A stretch of 64,000 nucleotides of DNA from Cladorhizidae sp. MBARI D1340-BT2 (Eukaryota > Porifera > Demospongiae > Poecilosclerida > Cladorhizidae), in NCBI GenBank assembly GCA_028752905.1, contig JAQNBH010000007.1, forward strand, positions 18,035,233 through 18,099,232, written 5' to 3'. The translations under genes were made by a program, and so were the position numbers. Below, one piece after another: positions 22,000 to 33,800 of the stretch. How positions within the stretch are numbered: position 1 is the stretch's first letter; each line of letters begins with the position of its first letter. Under the pieces are notes generated by a model, which was not told the DNA's origin, did not search any database, and was given only the letters and a program-made list of their open reading frames with translations.

Positions 22000-22647
22000 A
22001 TGGCCTTGGAAATGTCTAACTTACAGACTACGTGTGACGTGCTATACAAAGTAGTTCTGCTTGGGGATAGTGGTGTGGGAAAATCATCTCTACTCCAGAG
22101 ATATTCAGATGGCACCTTCAACCTTTCCTACATCTCAACTATAGGCATTGACTTCAGAATCAAGTCCATCGCCGTGCTGGGGAAGAGGGTGAAGCTCCAG
22201 ATATGGGACACAGCTGGCCAGGAGCAGTTTGAGAGTGTATCCTCCTCCTACTTTCGCACTGCAAATGGCATCATGCTCATCTACGATGTCACCAGCGCTA
22301 TCTCCTTCATCCATATTTCTAAATGGGTCAGTGATGTCAGAAAAAATGCAATGACTGAAGTCAAGATGGTATTGGTTGCAAACAAGTGCGAGCAGGAGGA
22401 GAGTTCAAAGGTCATCGGGGTAAATCAAGGTGAGGTTTTGGCCGAGGAGTTAAACATTCCTTTTCTGGAGACGTCTGCCATGAATGATATTAACGTGGAC
22501 AATGCATTTGAGCTCATTACTCTTCTGATTATGGAAGATCAACTGATGAAGAAGGGAAAGGTTCAAAATGTTGACAATGAAGTCATCAACTTGAAGGAAC
22601 CGAGTTCAGTTAATGCAAGAAAGAAAAAGTGCTGTCGGAAGTCGTGA
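22000..22647 (+). CDS. Rab-type small GTPase (cluster copy 4)
   Basis: An ATG at 22000 gives 215 residues, the same length as copy 1; an in-frame GTG upstream at 21967 is not a plausible eukaryotic start, and a second ATG at 22012 is possible. Motifs: P-loop GDSGVGKS (22-29), switch I TIGIDF with T47, WDTAGQEQF (69-77) with catalytic Gln, and effector region resembling Rab8/Rab10/Rab1. Two guanine-specificity motifs are altered: NKCE where NKxD is expected (128-131), and ETSAM where ETSAK is expected (157-161). The C-terminus RKKKCCRKS has a basic patch plus adjacent cysteines, a classic geranylgeranylation site. It is intronless and diverged from copies 1 and 2. The G4 Asp to Glu change could weaken guanine selectivity. 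Confidence 0.92.
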   Translation: MALEMSNLQTTCDVLYKVVLLGDSGVGKSSLLQRYSDGTFNLSYISTIGIDFRIKSIAVLGKRVKLQIWDTAGQEQFESVSSSYFRTANGIMLIYDVTSAISFIHISKWVSDVRKNAMTEVKMVLVANKCEQEESSKVIGVNQGEVLAEELNIPFLETSAMNDINVDNAFELITLLIMEDQLMKKGKVQNVDNEVINLKEPSSVNARKKKCCRKS

Positions 22648-25345
22648 ATACGGTCTGTGTGTTTGTCGGAAGCACCTCACATTTCTAACACTATTTATGT
22701 GCAATGATCCATTTCAATCAGATGTGTTACTATCAATCTCAAGGGGGTGGCTGTGGTTAATGTAGTATAATGTAGGTTCCTATTTAGTGAAGCAATAACA
22801 ACAGTGTAATTCTAAGGCGCTACATGTGTTTTGGCTATCTGGGAGCACTTGGTTCATTTGGCTATGAATGTATTTGTTGTCGCTAGGTGTTTTTTTTGTT
22901 TTGTTTGTGTAGGGTAATGCACGCAAGAGTTGGCTCAGATGAGATCATATAGACTAAGAAGATAGAGCTGCCAGATTGTTATCAAGTGGGATGGCGGTGG
23001 TAGCTCTTCATACTCAAAACGAATTGTGAATTAGTAGTATACCAACGGCTGTTATGCTTCGCCGGTGCACACGTAGGCATCCCGCGATGGCAAGCAATGG
23101 CATCGAAAAAAGTACCAATTAAGTGCGTGTGTATTAGCTGCACCGCCTAGGCAACGAAAATATTTTGGTAAGACTTTTATTAGTATGCACGTCTTTCAAT
23201 CGTCTCGTAGTGTACTGTCCCTACGAGCTCGTTGCTGCTTATTTGCAGGGGACTATAACCCTTTCCCCAGTATTCTAGTAGCGCAGGTAACTCCTCCACG
23301 GCATGTGAAGTTCCAAAACATTTTCCGACATATCCAGCGATTGTACTTTTGGCTTGTGAATGATGCCAACAACGAGCATGTCGCAAGAATTGTTCTCATC
23401 ATTGGCTAAAAGGAGCTTTTCGCTATGTAGGATGTCCAAATAGTTCTGTAGCGAATCTGTTTCCTGAGTAAAAAAGTAAAACACTTGAATGGCCACGCTA
23501 GTCCTCTGTTCGTTGCTCTGCGTTACATGGCACGTGAGTCTCAGAATAATTTTTCTGTGAGTGTGTGTTATTTAGAAATTGGGGGCATAGAAGCAGGTCG
23601 CTAAACAACCAGAGTTTACGGTATTCCACGATTAGACTTGTCATAATAGATAGCAAGCTGTGGTGTGGCTAACTGGACCTTGCCATACCTCCTGCTAAGG
23701 TGCACCTTGGAACAGTAATTCTAAACCCTCAGTGCAAGGATGTCTAAAAATTGCCTGCCATCTCAAATGCCAATGTTTAGTGCGTATTTCTAGGACTTGT
23801 ATATACAAGAACAAAATTAATATTGTTTTATTTCAAAGACAAACTGGATTGATCTGACAACAACCAGTTGATGATCCTTTACTGTTTATACCAATAAATT
23901 TTTAAAGCAGTGCAATATTGTTCTGTAAGTAGTAGTTGAGTAGTGGAGGACACACCAAGTTAGAGTTCTGCAAAGTCAAACTCGGAGTTTCTAGGACTCC
24001 AGGACTCGTTCTAATTTTATTACACTAGACATCAGCACATGCCATGTCTTGTTGCTGTCCTTGACTGTACCTTATGTATGATCAGTTGCAGTCTCCTTCA
24101 ATCCTTCAAGGACTTGGTAACACTTGGTAACACTTCAACAGGAGAATTTAACCAACCAAATAGCGGATGTTTTGATAGAACAGCTAAAGCCTCCATTGGA
24201 AAAGCTTTATTGTATCGTCGGCTAAATTACCACCAGATGATCCTTACAAAATGCTTAATATCACAATTGGGAACAAGTTAGTTGCGGATGTGCATTGGAA
24301 CATTAGGAAACATTTATTACTAACATTTTTATGAAGGGACCTATAGTATAGTATGCAAGTTAAGCTTGGGAGGCGGGGAGGGGGGAGATACATTGGATTG
24401 ACAAACAAGAATGTAATGCATACCACAACCAGTTAGATCACCCTTTAGCATATGAGATCAATCCTTATACGGAGCCATATAAGTACGATTGAAATTGTAA
24501 ATAATAGAGGAAGTGTCTAATTGGTTGTGGTACAGGTACATTGTTGTTCCCCATCTTTTTGGACGGGTCAATCCTGTTTGAAATATTTTTGTTCTTGTTC
24601 TATCTTTGCATTTGTTGTTGCTATATAACAGTGGAGCGGTGGAGAACTACACCACCAATGCTTCATGCTTGTGTGTGGCATGGGCACTTCTAGATAGCCA
24701 ATGCTTCATGCTTGACAGTCTAATTCTTGTGGGACTTTAATACTTTTAAACACTATTTCCAACTTAATTATTCTTGTGCATTATGCGCACCAGCACATGC
24801 CATATTTTGATTACTCTTGTGACCCACAAATACGAGCGAACAGAACAGGAAATGGGGCTCGTTAGATTGGCTATTATAGCGCTCAATTTTTTTAATTATT
24901 TTTTTATTATCAGTGTAGCGACAATCACTTATTTGCTAGTAGACTAAATGAAGCCTCAGAGATGCTTTAATGCACCACATTTGCTAGCTAGATTGGTGAT
25001 GGTCTTTATGCTTGAGAATCTTTTCAGTGCGGTGAAAGCATGTACCAGCTCGAGCGTAGCTATGGTGTTGGAGAACTTGTATTGATTTTCAGGTGTTCTT
25101 GCTTTGCTGAGTTGAGAAACTATTTGTCGGCTGCAACGTGGGGACAATAAAAAATTGTAGCGAATGGATATTTTGTTAGGAAGTTATGTGGTGCGGAGGA
25201 ACAATAGATGGAACATGGGTCTTGGAGATGAATTACACAATTTTTTCACATCTTTGTGTGGGGGAGGGGGGGCTGCCTGTCTACTACCTTTGCGAATGGT
25301 TCAAGTCATATTGAAAGTATTTTTGGAGATAAAATTGGCCGAAAC
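22648..25345. other. Gene-free stretch with dispersed-repeat copies
   Basis: No exon recognised here, although METTL13 N-terminal exons were looked for. Part of it (about 23936-24200) is a copy of a dispersed repeat also found near 30630-30870. Another fragment near 24644-24800 shares the CAGCACATGCCAT piece. Nothing else is supported. Confidence 0.45.
23936..24200. repeat. Dispersed repeat, copy A
   Basis: Aligns with 30630-30870: both contain CTCGGAGTTYCT, an ACTCCAGG piece, then CATGCCATGTCTTG or CATGGCATGTCCTG, an ACTTGGTAACA/CTCGGCAACA piece, AGGAGAA, and CGGATGTTTTG or CAGATGTTTTGG. No protein similarity is recognised, so this is probably a non-autonomous mobile element. Confidence 0.6.
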
Positions 25346-27300
25346 GACTGTTCAGGATACTAAACCACTGTTCAGGATACTAAGCCATGGTTCAGGGATA
25401 CTAAACCACTGTTCAGGATACTAAACCACTGTTCAGGATACTAAATCACTGTTCAGGATACTAAGCCACTGTTCAGGATACTAAGCCATTGTTCAGGGAT
25501 ACTAAACCACTGTTCAGGATATTAAACCACTGTTCAGGATACTAAACCACTGTTCAGGATACTAAGCCACTGTTCAGGATACTAAACCACTGTTCAGGAT
25601 ACTAAGCCATTGTTCAGAGATACTAAACCACTGTTCAGATACTAAACCACTGTTCAGATACTAAACCACTGTTCAGGATATTAAACCACTGTTCAGGATA
25701 CTAAACCACTGTTCAGGATATTAAACCACTGTTCAGGATACTAAACCACTGTTCAGGATACTAAACCACTGTTCAGGATACTAAGCCACTGTTCAGGATA
25801 CTAAACCACTGTTCAGGATACTAAGCCATTGTTCAGGATACTAAACCACTGTTCAGGGATACTAAACCACTGTTCAGGATATTAAACCACTGTTCAGGAT
25901 ACTAAACCACTGTTCAGGATACTAAGCCACTGTTCAGATACTAAACCACTGTTCAGGATACTAAACCACTGTTCAGGATACTAAACCACTGTTCAGGATA
26001 TTAAACCACTGTTCAGGATACTAAACCACTGTTCAGATACTAAACCACTGTTCAGGATACTAAACTACTGTTCAGGATACTAAGCCACTGTTCAGGATAC
26101 TAAGCCACTGTTCAGATACTAAACCACTGTTTAGGATACTAAGCCACTGTTCAGGATACTAAACTACTGTTCAGGATACTAAGCCACTGTTCCGGATACT
26201 AAACCACTGTTCAGGATACTAAGCCACTGTTCAGAGATACTAAACCACTGTTCAGGATACTAAACCACTGTTCAGGATACTAAACCACTGTTCAGGATAC
26301 TAAACCACTGTTCAGGATATTAAACCACTGTTCAGGATACTAAACCACTGTTCAGGATACTAAGCCACTGTTCAGATACTAAACCACTGTTCAGGATACT
26401 AAACCACTGTTCAGGATACTAAACCACTGTTCAGGATATTAAACCACTGTTCAGGATACTAAACCACTGTTCAGATACTAAACCACTGTTCAGGATACTA
26501 AACTACTGTTCAGGATACTAAGCCATTGTTCAGGATACTAAGCCACTGTTCAGGATACTAAGCCACTGTTCAGGATACTAAGCCACTGTTCAGGGATACT
26601 AAACCACTGTTCAGGATACTAAACCACTGTTCAGGATACTAAACCACTGTTCAGATACTAAACCACTGTTCAGGATATTAAACCACTGTTCAGGATACTA
26701 AGCCACTGTTCAGATACTAAACCACTGTTCAGGATACTAAACTACTGTTCAGGATACTAAGCCATTGTTCAGGATACTAAGCCACTGTTCAGGATACTAA
26801 ACCACTGTTCAGGGATACTAAACCACTGTTCAGGATACTAAACCACTGTTCAGGATAAACCACTGTTCAGGATATTAAACCACTGTTCAGGATACTAAAC
26901 CACTGTTCAGGATACTAAGCCATTGTTCAGGATACTAAGCCACTGTTCAGGATACTAAGCCACTGTTCAGGATACTAAACCACTGTTCAGGGATACTAAA
27001 CCACTGTTCAGGATACTAAACCACTGTTCAGGATACTAAACCACTGTTCAGGATACTAAGCCATGGTTCAGGGATACTAAACCACTGTTCAGGATACTAA
27101 ACACTGTTCAGGATACTAAACCACTGTTCAGGATACTAAACCACTGTTCAGGATACTAAACCACTGTTCAGGATACTAAACCACTGTTCAGGATACTAAA
27201 CCACTGTTCAGGATACTAAACCACTGTTCAGGGATACTAAACCACTGTTCAGGATACTAAGCCATGGTTCAGGGATACTAAACCACTGTTCAGGATACTA
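25346..27300. repeat. 20-bp minisatellite, about 98 copies
   Basis: Head-to-tail array of a 20-bp unit, CTAAACCACTGTTCAGGATA. Length variants of 18 bp (CAGATA) and 21 bp (CAGGGATA) occur, and common substitutions are AAACC/AAGCC and ATACT/ATATT. Blocks of variant units recur in the same order, for example two similar runs around 25680-26030 and 26320-26480, indicating segmental expansion. It ends about 410 bp before the first recognised METTL13-like exon. Confidence 0.98.
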
Positions 27301-27716
27301 AGAGGTTGCCAAAGTGATTTTTAGAGAGATAATTTTTGTTTTTTTTGTTTTGCATCTACCATTTAGAAACGGGTCAAGTCATTGTAGAGAGCAACAGTCC
27401 AGGTAGAGCCTTGAAGTTGAATTAGGCTCTTTTGTACTTGACTTGGAGAAGGATTCAAGGCTAGCTGGGTATCGTTTGGGAGCTAATAATGGCTAGAAGT
27501 ACTGTTAGGCAGTCAAGAAGGTATTGAGGTTAGTTTTAGCTAAGTTAAGAGCTTTGGCAACCTGCCATTTTGATAAGGAGTCAACCACTGCAATCCCTGA
27601 TACATGTACACATAACACTCTCCCAAGTGTAGAGCTCTCCTGTAGACTAACTTGGCAGTATGATATGGCATTAGCAAGCTCTACAATGTATAAAAGCTCT
27701 TGTTTTCTCGCTGCAG

Positions 27717-27897
27717 TATCCAGTGATGACATTGGGCGAGGGCCTTGGTACTCGGGTGGTCCTGCATGAGGGACACTCCGAACTCAGTGGACACTATGTG
27801 GTGGAGGAGTGTGAGGGCGATGGAGGGATGAGAGTGCGAAGGCTGGTCTTCCTCAGCTCTCCCACTATAGCTCAGACTGAAGTGAGGATAGTTGCAG
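27717..27897 (+). CDS. METTL13: METTL13-like exon a
   Basis: Follows a CTGCAG acceptor, reads from codon phase 0, and encodes the inter-domain region with HSELSGHYVVEECEG and RRLVFLSSPTIAQTEVRI, matching the METTL13 linker. The donor chosen is AG/GTGTGC at 27898, because it leaves the phase (1 base) that the next exon needs. The stronger-looking GTAAGT at 27911 would put exon b out of frame. Confidence 0.85.
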
Positions 27898-30800
27898 GTG
27901 TGCAATATCCGTAAGTGAGAGATCCTCTCCACCTAGCTCCTCCCCCTTCCTCTTCCGCTCACTTCTCTCTCTCTCCTTTCACTCTCTCTCACCTTTCCCA
28001 CTACCTCACCACCTGTCACTCCCACTCACCACTCCCTCCTCGCCACACCCTCCCTCCCACTCACCACTCCCTCCTCACCACACCCTCCTTTCCTCTATCT
28101 CTACCACTTCCTCCTCCCCCTCCTCACCACACCCTCCCTCCCACTCACCACTCCCTCCTTACCACACCCTCCCACTCACCACTCCCTCCTTCTCCCTCAC
28201 CACACCCCTATTAGAAGGGGGTGGCAACTAAGATCATTCATTCAAGTCATTAGAGTATTACTTAACCGAGCGATGACTCAGCCCCCCCCACCCCTACTTC
28301 TAACCTATAATTAAAACACTTAATGTCTAAAATTAGAAGCTGCCATCTTCATGGAATAGGAATAACCTCCTCGACAACTTTGTCTGGATTCAAACATTCA
28401 AACGACATCCTGTAAATCCCACATATCCTTGTTGTTTCCATATACACAAAGAAACAGAAATGTTAGCAGATCCGTGTCACGTTATTTGGTGTGTTTCCAT
28501 ATACACAAAGAAACAGAAATGTTAGCAGATCCGTGTCACGTTATTTGGTGTGTTTCCATATACACAAAGAAACAGAAATGTTAGCAGATCCGTGTCACGT
28601 TATTTGGTGTGTTTCCATATACACAAAGAAACAGAAATGTTAGCAGATCCGTGTTGGTGTGTTTCCATAAAAGCAAACACCTGTCTTGTCTTTCACACCT
28701 GTTTGCAGACGCCCGGCTTTCAAAGAGGAAGAAGAAGAAGAAGCAACACATGTCCAAACTGTCTCAGACCAAACTCGATCACTCGTGCCTTGCCAGCAAC
28801 TATTTGAGTAACATGATCTTGTCCCTGGCACTACTGCCTCAATTTCTTCAAGAAGGGGCATTGCCTGACAAGAAGCCTGATGGTATTCGCATGCTTCTGA
28901 TTGGATTGGGAGGGGGTGCTCTTCTGATGTTCATCACCAAGTACATTAAAAATGTAGGATTTTACGATGTAATTTTATTGATGATATTGATGATATTAAC
29001 CAGGATCAACGATCTGTAAGAGTGTATTGAGTTGGCATGGGGTTTGTCCTCGAGTATATATGTAGAGTGCATTGCACTGGAAGGCCTAGTTTCTATAATT
29101 TTGTGTATATACACAAAAAGCTAAAATGCAAAGAGATTTTTTCCCCTCCCTGAATAAGGTAGTCATGCATGTCCAGTTACCATAGTAGGTCACAAGCCTC
29201 TGAGGACCCTCTCAGTTCTCAGTTTATATATTACGTAAGTGTTAGGGGAGGGGGGAGTGACTATGTAGCTGTGTACTAATGGGGTTACAATGCTGACAAA
29301 TTGTTATCCCTTCTTGCATGCTCGTAGCGGAGGAGCTGCTAGATTTTGTGCATTGAAACAACCAGGACAACAGCGAGATAGAAATTGCTGGAAATCCCCA
29401 GCCTTTATGGGATGTATTGTATACTGCTCGAGGGTTAGGGCAGTGCAGACCATTTTTACTTTTGGCCATAATGAGTGTTAATATTGTTGATGTACATTGT
29501 GTAGTAATAACTGTTTTGTGGTGTTCACTTAGTGAATTTTAACTGAACATTTGGGAACTAAATAACAGGAAGCAACAAAGTGCCACAACATTTATTACTT
29601 CTGAGAATATTGGAACTATCCCGGGATGTACCTAAGCCTGTAGCTTTAGCCCTGCCCCTCGTCCTTAATTCCGCAGCACTATGAAACAGCCCTAACCCTG
29701 GCAAAATGAATTCATGATGTATAGCCAGTCACCCTCACTGGGATTCACCGGGATACATAGTTGTATATCCTGGGAATCCTAGGATGTCCTAGAATAGTGC
29801 ATGCACCCATAGGAAATTTTGTGGATCCTCTGCATATATTTTGAGTTTCACTGCTCAAGGCATTGTGTCACATTCTCTACAACAGCAAATATTAAAACAA
29901 TCTGGTCGTTCAATGATTAGCATGTCTCGGTTGTAAGGCAAGCTTTCATAGTTGTTCTAAATCATCTTTGTTAAGTCTCTCACGGTGTCTCTGTGGAAGT
30001 GCTGGTCTCGAAGCTCTACATGTGCGTATTAGAGGCCACCTTTGATGAGTACATGGAGCTGCTCATGCTTGTAATCTATCCAGGAGGAAGCTCGTGAGAT
30101 AGTGCGTTATGACTCATGGCTGAAGCAGTCCAACAGGCTGTAGCTCAGCCAGCTCTGGGCTCTTTATTCTTCTCTGGGTTACATAACAGCTCCTCCATTG
30201 TCTGCCATGCCTAAAAGGTAATGCGGTGTCTTCTCATCAATTACATTAGGCACGTGGGAGAATGAATGCTGCCCATTCACTTCTAGACGCTGGGTTTCTT
30301 GCAGGTCCGGTCAGGCATGGGGGAGCTAAACAACTAGTTTTTACAGTGTGTTAGATTGACCTTTCAAAAAGAAGGGGGGGGTATCCCGCTCGCAGCAAAC
30401 ACAACACGTGACGATCCTTTACCACTTACCATGAGGTACACCAATGAGTAATTAAAATGGCTAAGGGTATCTAACTGGCAGTGGTTCACATTTTATTTTA
30501 TATGTCAATCCTTGTTGTTGTTGTTGTTGTTTTGCTTGTTAATTTTTTTTAATGGATTGTCTGTGTGTGCGTGCGTGCGTGTGTCATTTTTGTAAATTAA
30601 AGTTGATGTGTTTTAAGGACTACAAAAGATCCAAGTTCTATTAAGTCCAACTCGGAGTTCCTGGAACTCCAGGGCTTTGAAGCATTCTTTATAACTTTGT
30701 TATTGTTATTCTACACTGCAATTATCACCACATGGCATGTCCTGCTGCTATTATTGATTGCAACCAGGCGGGGTTAGTTATGGCCTCCTCCTAGGACTCG

Positions 30801-33800
30801 GCAACAGTTGCATAGGAGAACTTCACCAACGAACGGCAGATGTTTTGGTAGAGGATTAGCTGCAGCCTTTTTCGTGATAGTTTTCCAGGAGAGAGAACTC
30901 CACAAACAAACGTTCGACAAACTTACCCACTCGATGATCCCTATTAATCGCTTTATTCCACATTCGAGAAACAGTGGAGGTGCATTGGAACCTCTGGTGT
31001 GCAGCTGGAGTCACTGTTGGCTGCTCAGAAGCTGTCGACGTGAGTGTTAGCTGAGATTTGAGCTTAGTTTTGGGTGGTTATTTCTATCCACCATTTTAAA
31101 TATGGCTAAAATCAATATAGGGAATACGGATTGTATGCATATCAGCCTGGGTGGCACTAGTACTGGCCCGACAGGGGGTCCAACCTCCAATGGGGGGTGG
31201 GGGGTGGGCAAAGCAGAATGGTGGGAAGAATCTGAAAGGAGAGTTTCCCCTCACCTCCTGAGGGCTTCTCCGGCGGTATCTGTAGCTTTTTGACCATTAT
31301 TAGACATAATTTGGGGGTAATTTGGGGGTAAGTTAGTGGTTGCATTGTCGGCAATCCTGAAGAAAAAAACACTTAACTTTCTCAATCTTCTTCATAAAAT
31401 TAGTCCACTCCATCCAGGAATAATACTGCTTTTCCCTGACTCTTCCCCGACAACTGGGCCACATTTGAGGCTTTCTGAGCCTTATTAGACCAGGTTTTGG
31501 AGCAAGGTAGTACTTGTAGTTAGATTGTCGGTAATGCTGCACAAACTTAACTCTCTCAATCCTCGTCATAAAATCGGCCCATTCCGTCGGGGAATAATAT
31601 CACTGTTCTCCGACAACTGGTCCCTGGTAGGGAGTCCAGACTTCTCAACGTGAGGTCCTGTGCGCCTCCGCCACCTCCAAGAACCCAACCTGGTCCTGCC
31701 AGTGATACATATTTGCACTAGTAGTTCTTCTCAAACTGACACTAAATAAGCTCACTCTCTATAATAAAGTTGCTTTGCTTGCTTTTTTGATAATAAGTAT
31801 CAGAGAGTCTTGTTTACCAAATGCATCTCAAGTGCTTGGTTGTCATAGTTACTGGCATTTAATATAACCCCAACGGTGTATCACATTGCTCAAAGAATGG
31901 CAAAGACGGTGTATAAAAAGTAGCTATTGGTGCAGTCCTGAAACTGAAAAGGTCGATTGGTCTGAAGATGAGCACTTCACTGCTTCATTCACCACGGAAT
32001 AGCTGCTTCAAGTTTACCTCCCTGCATGGAGCGTGTTAGTGATGGGGAGACCTGTTGAGGGAGACATGTTTGCCTCAGTGCATGGAGGAGTGTCAGTGAT
32101 GGGGGAGACCTGTTGAGGGAGACATGTTTGCCTCCCTGCATGGAGCGTGTTAGTGATGGGGAGACCTGTTGAGGGAGACATGTTTGCCTCAGTGCATGGA
32201 GGAGTGACAGTATTGGTAGACATGTTTGTCTCCCTACAGATGTAGTCAGTGGTGTGGGAGACATGTTTGCTATCTTCATGGCAGGTAGTATCAGTGATGG
32301 TGGATATTTCCTCCTTTAGAATTAGAAGAGTCATTGAACAGAGTACTGTGAATTGAGAAAAATGAACAAGCAATCATCTAGCCAAGACCCAACCACCGAA
32401 AATGACACCTTTTACAAAAAAACAGCAGAAATGCTCACAACTTTGCTCTAACAAAAATGTGAAAGATCCCCATATTGTGGTCAATGGAATTGTTAAACGA
32501 GTTATGTAAATCAAGGAACTGCATTCTTGTTTTCAATGCAATGCGATATGGAATATATATTTTTTGTTTTGCTTTGTTTTAATGTCAAGGGAAACATGAC
32601 ATAAGGATCTTAACAACTGGCTGGAGAGCTGCATGTACATATGTAATAGCAAAGGTGGCCTGGGACATTTTTTTTTCAATCATAAGATAAATGTAGAAAC
32701 GATATGTAGTAGAAATAGTGATTCATGGGTATGAAGTTGACAGCTCTACCGTGTCTATTTTTTGTTGTTGCAGGATTTGATTTTTTGTTGATGCCTCTGC
32801 AGATAGCAGTTGATGTTGTTGAACTTGATTCTGAAGTTGTGGCTATCGCAGAGAGGTTTTTCGATTTGACTCCCAGTGAGAGAGTTAATGTCAGCATCGA
32901 TGATGGCATCAAGTATGTCAAGGAAGCCTGCTCAGCTGGAAAGAAAGGTATAGCTACAACAGTATATGTAAGCGTGATGAAAAGTTCACTTGAAATTTGT
33001 AGTAGAATTAAATGTGTGCATTCAATAGTGAATATGTCAATATGGTTCTTGGAACAAAATCTGAATTACTTCGTGTTTGAATTATCTGTTTTATGTCGTT
33101 ATTTTATCTATGAATTATTGTTCAGAGACCAGCATGTTAGGAGTTTTGTATTATAATCCTGCATTAATTCAACTATATCCATGTTAGGAGTTGTGTATTA
33201 TAATCCTGCATTAATTCAACTATATCCATGTTAGGAGATGTGTATTATAATCCTGCATTATCAACTGTATCCATGTTAGGAGTTGTGTATTATAATCCTG
33301 CGTTAATTCATTGTACGTACCAGTTAAGTCGTTGTCTTTTGTAAAGAGTATTGGAGTGTGAGACAGTGTTCTTCGTCACATGAATAATACTGCCATAAAG
33401 AATCCCGTGATCACAGAAAGGATCATAACCAGCATTCATTGGCATTACCCCTTAAAAGTAATTCTATGCACAAACTTTTGTCACCGAATCCTCAAAGATA
33501 AATGCTGCGTCAGCATATCCACTTTGCAACTAAAATTAAAATGTTACAAAGTAATAAGACATGCAAATCCTCGTCGCAGCTGTTTGAATTTGCAAAGTAT
33601 GGGCGTGCAAGTTTTTACGCACAATTAATTTAATTTACAAAAGTATAAACGTTGTTGGACGGCCTATGATGCTTGGGGCACTCACTAGCACGGTCTTTGG
33701 AGTGACTATATAGTGCGCATTCGTATTGCTCCAGGTGCTCTCTTTATTCTTTATTCTTTTGATTGAATGGTTACCTGATGATTTTGAGGAAATTGTTGAA

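Larger units (their letters stand above)
28954..32802. other. METTL13-like intron 2
   Basis: 3.85-kb intron. It holds dispersed-repeat copy B (30630-30870), a diverged tandem duplication (31295-31625) and a 56-58-bp tandem repeat (32018-32280), listed separately. The rest shows no gene. Confidence 0.75.

Noticed and set aside
24956..25147. Minus ORF considered as a METTL13 N-terminal exon
   Set aside because: It is on the wrong strand and has no methyltransferase motif.
25346..27300. Possible CRISPR-like array
   Set aside because: Units are contiguous 20-bp tandem copies without unique spacers, in a eukaryotic context, so this is a minisatellite.
32725..33156. 143-codon ORF continuing past exon c
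   Set aside because: The middle part is the METTL13-like exon; the extensions on both sides lie outside the AG and GT splice sites and are intronic.
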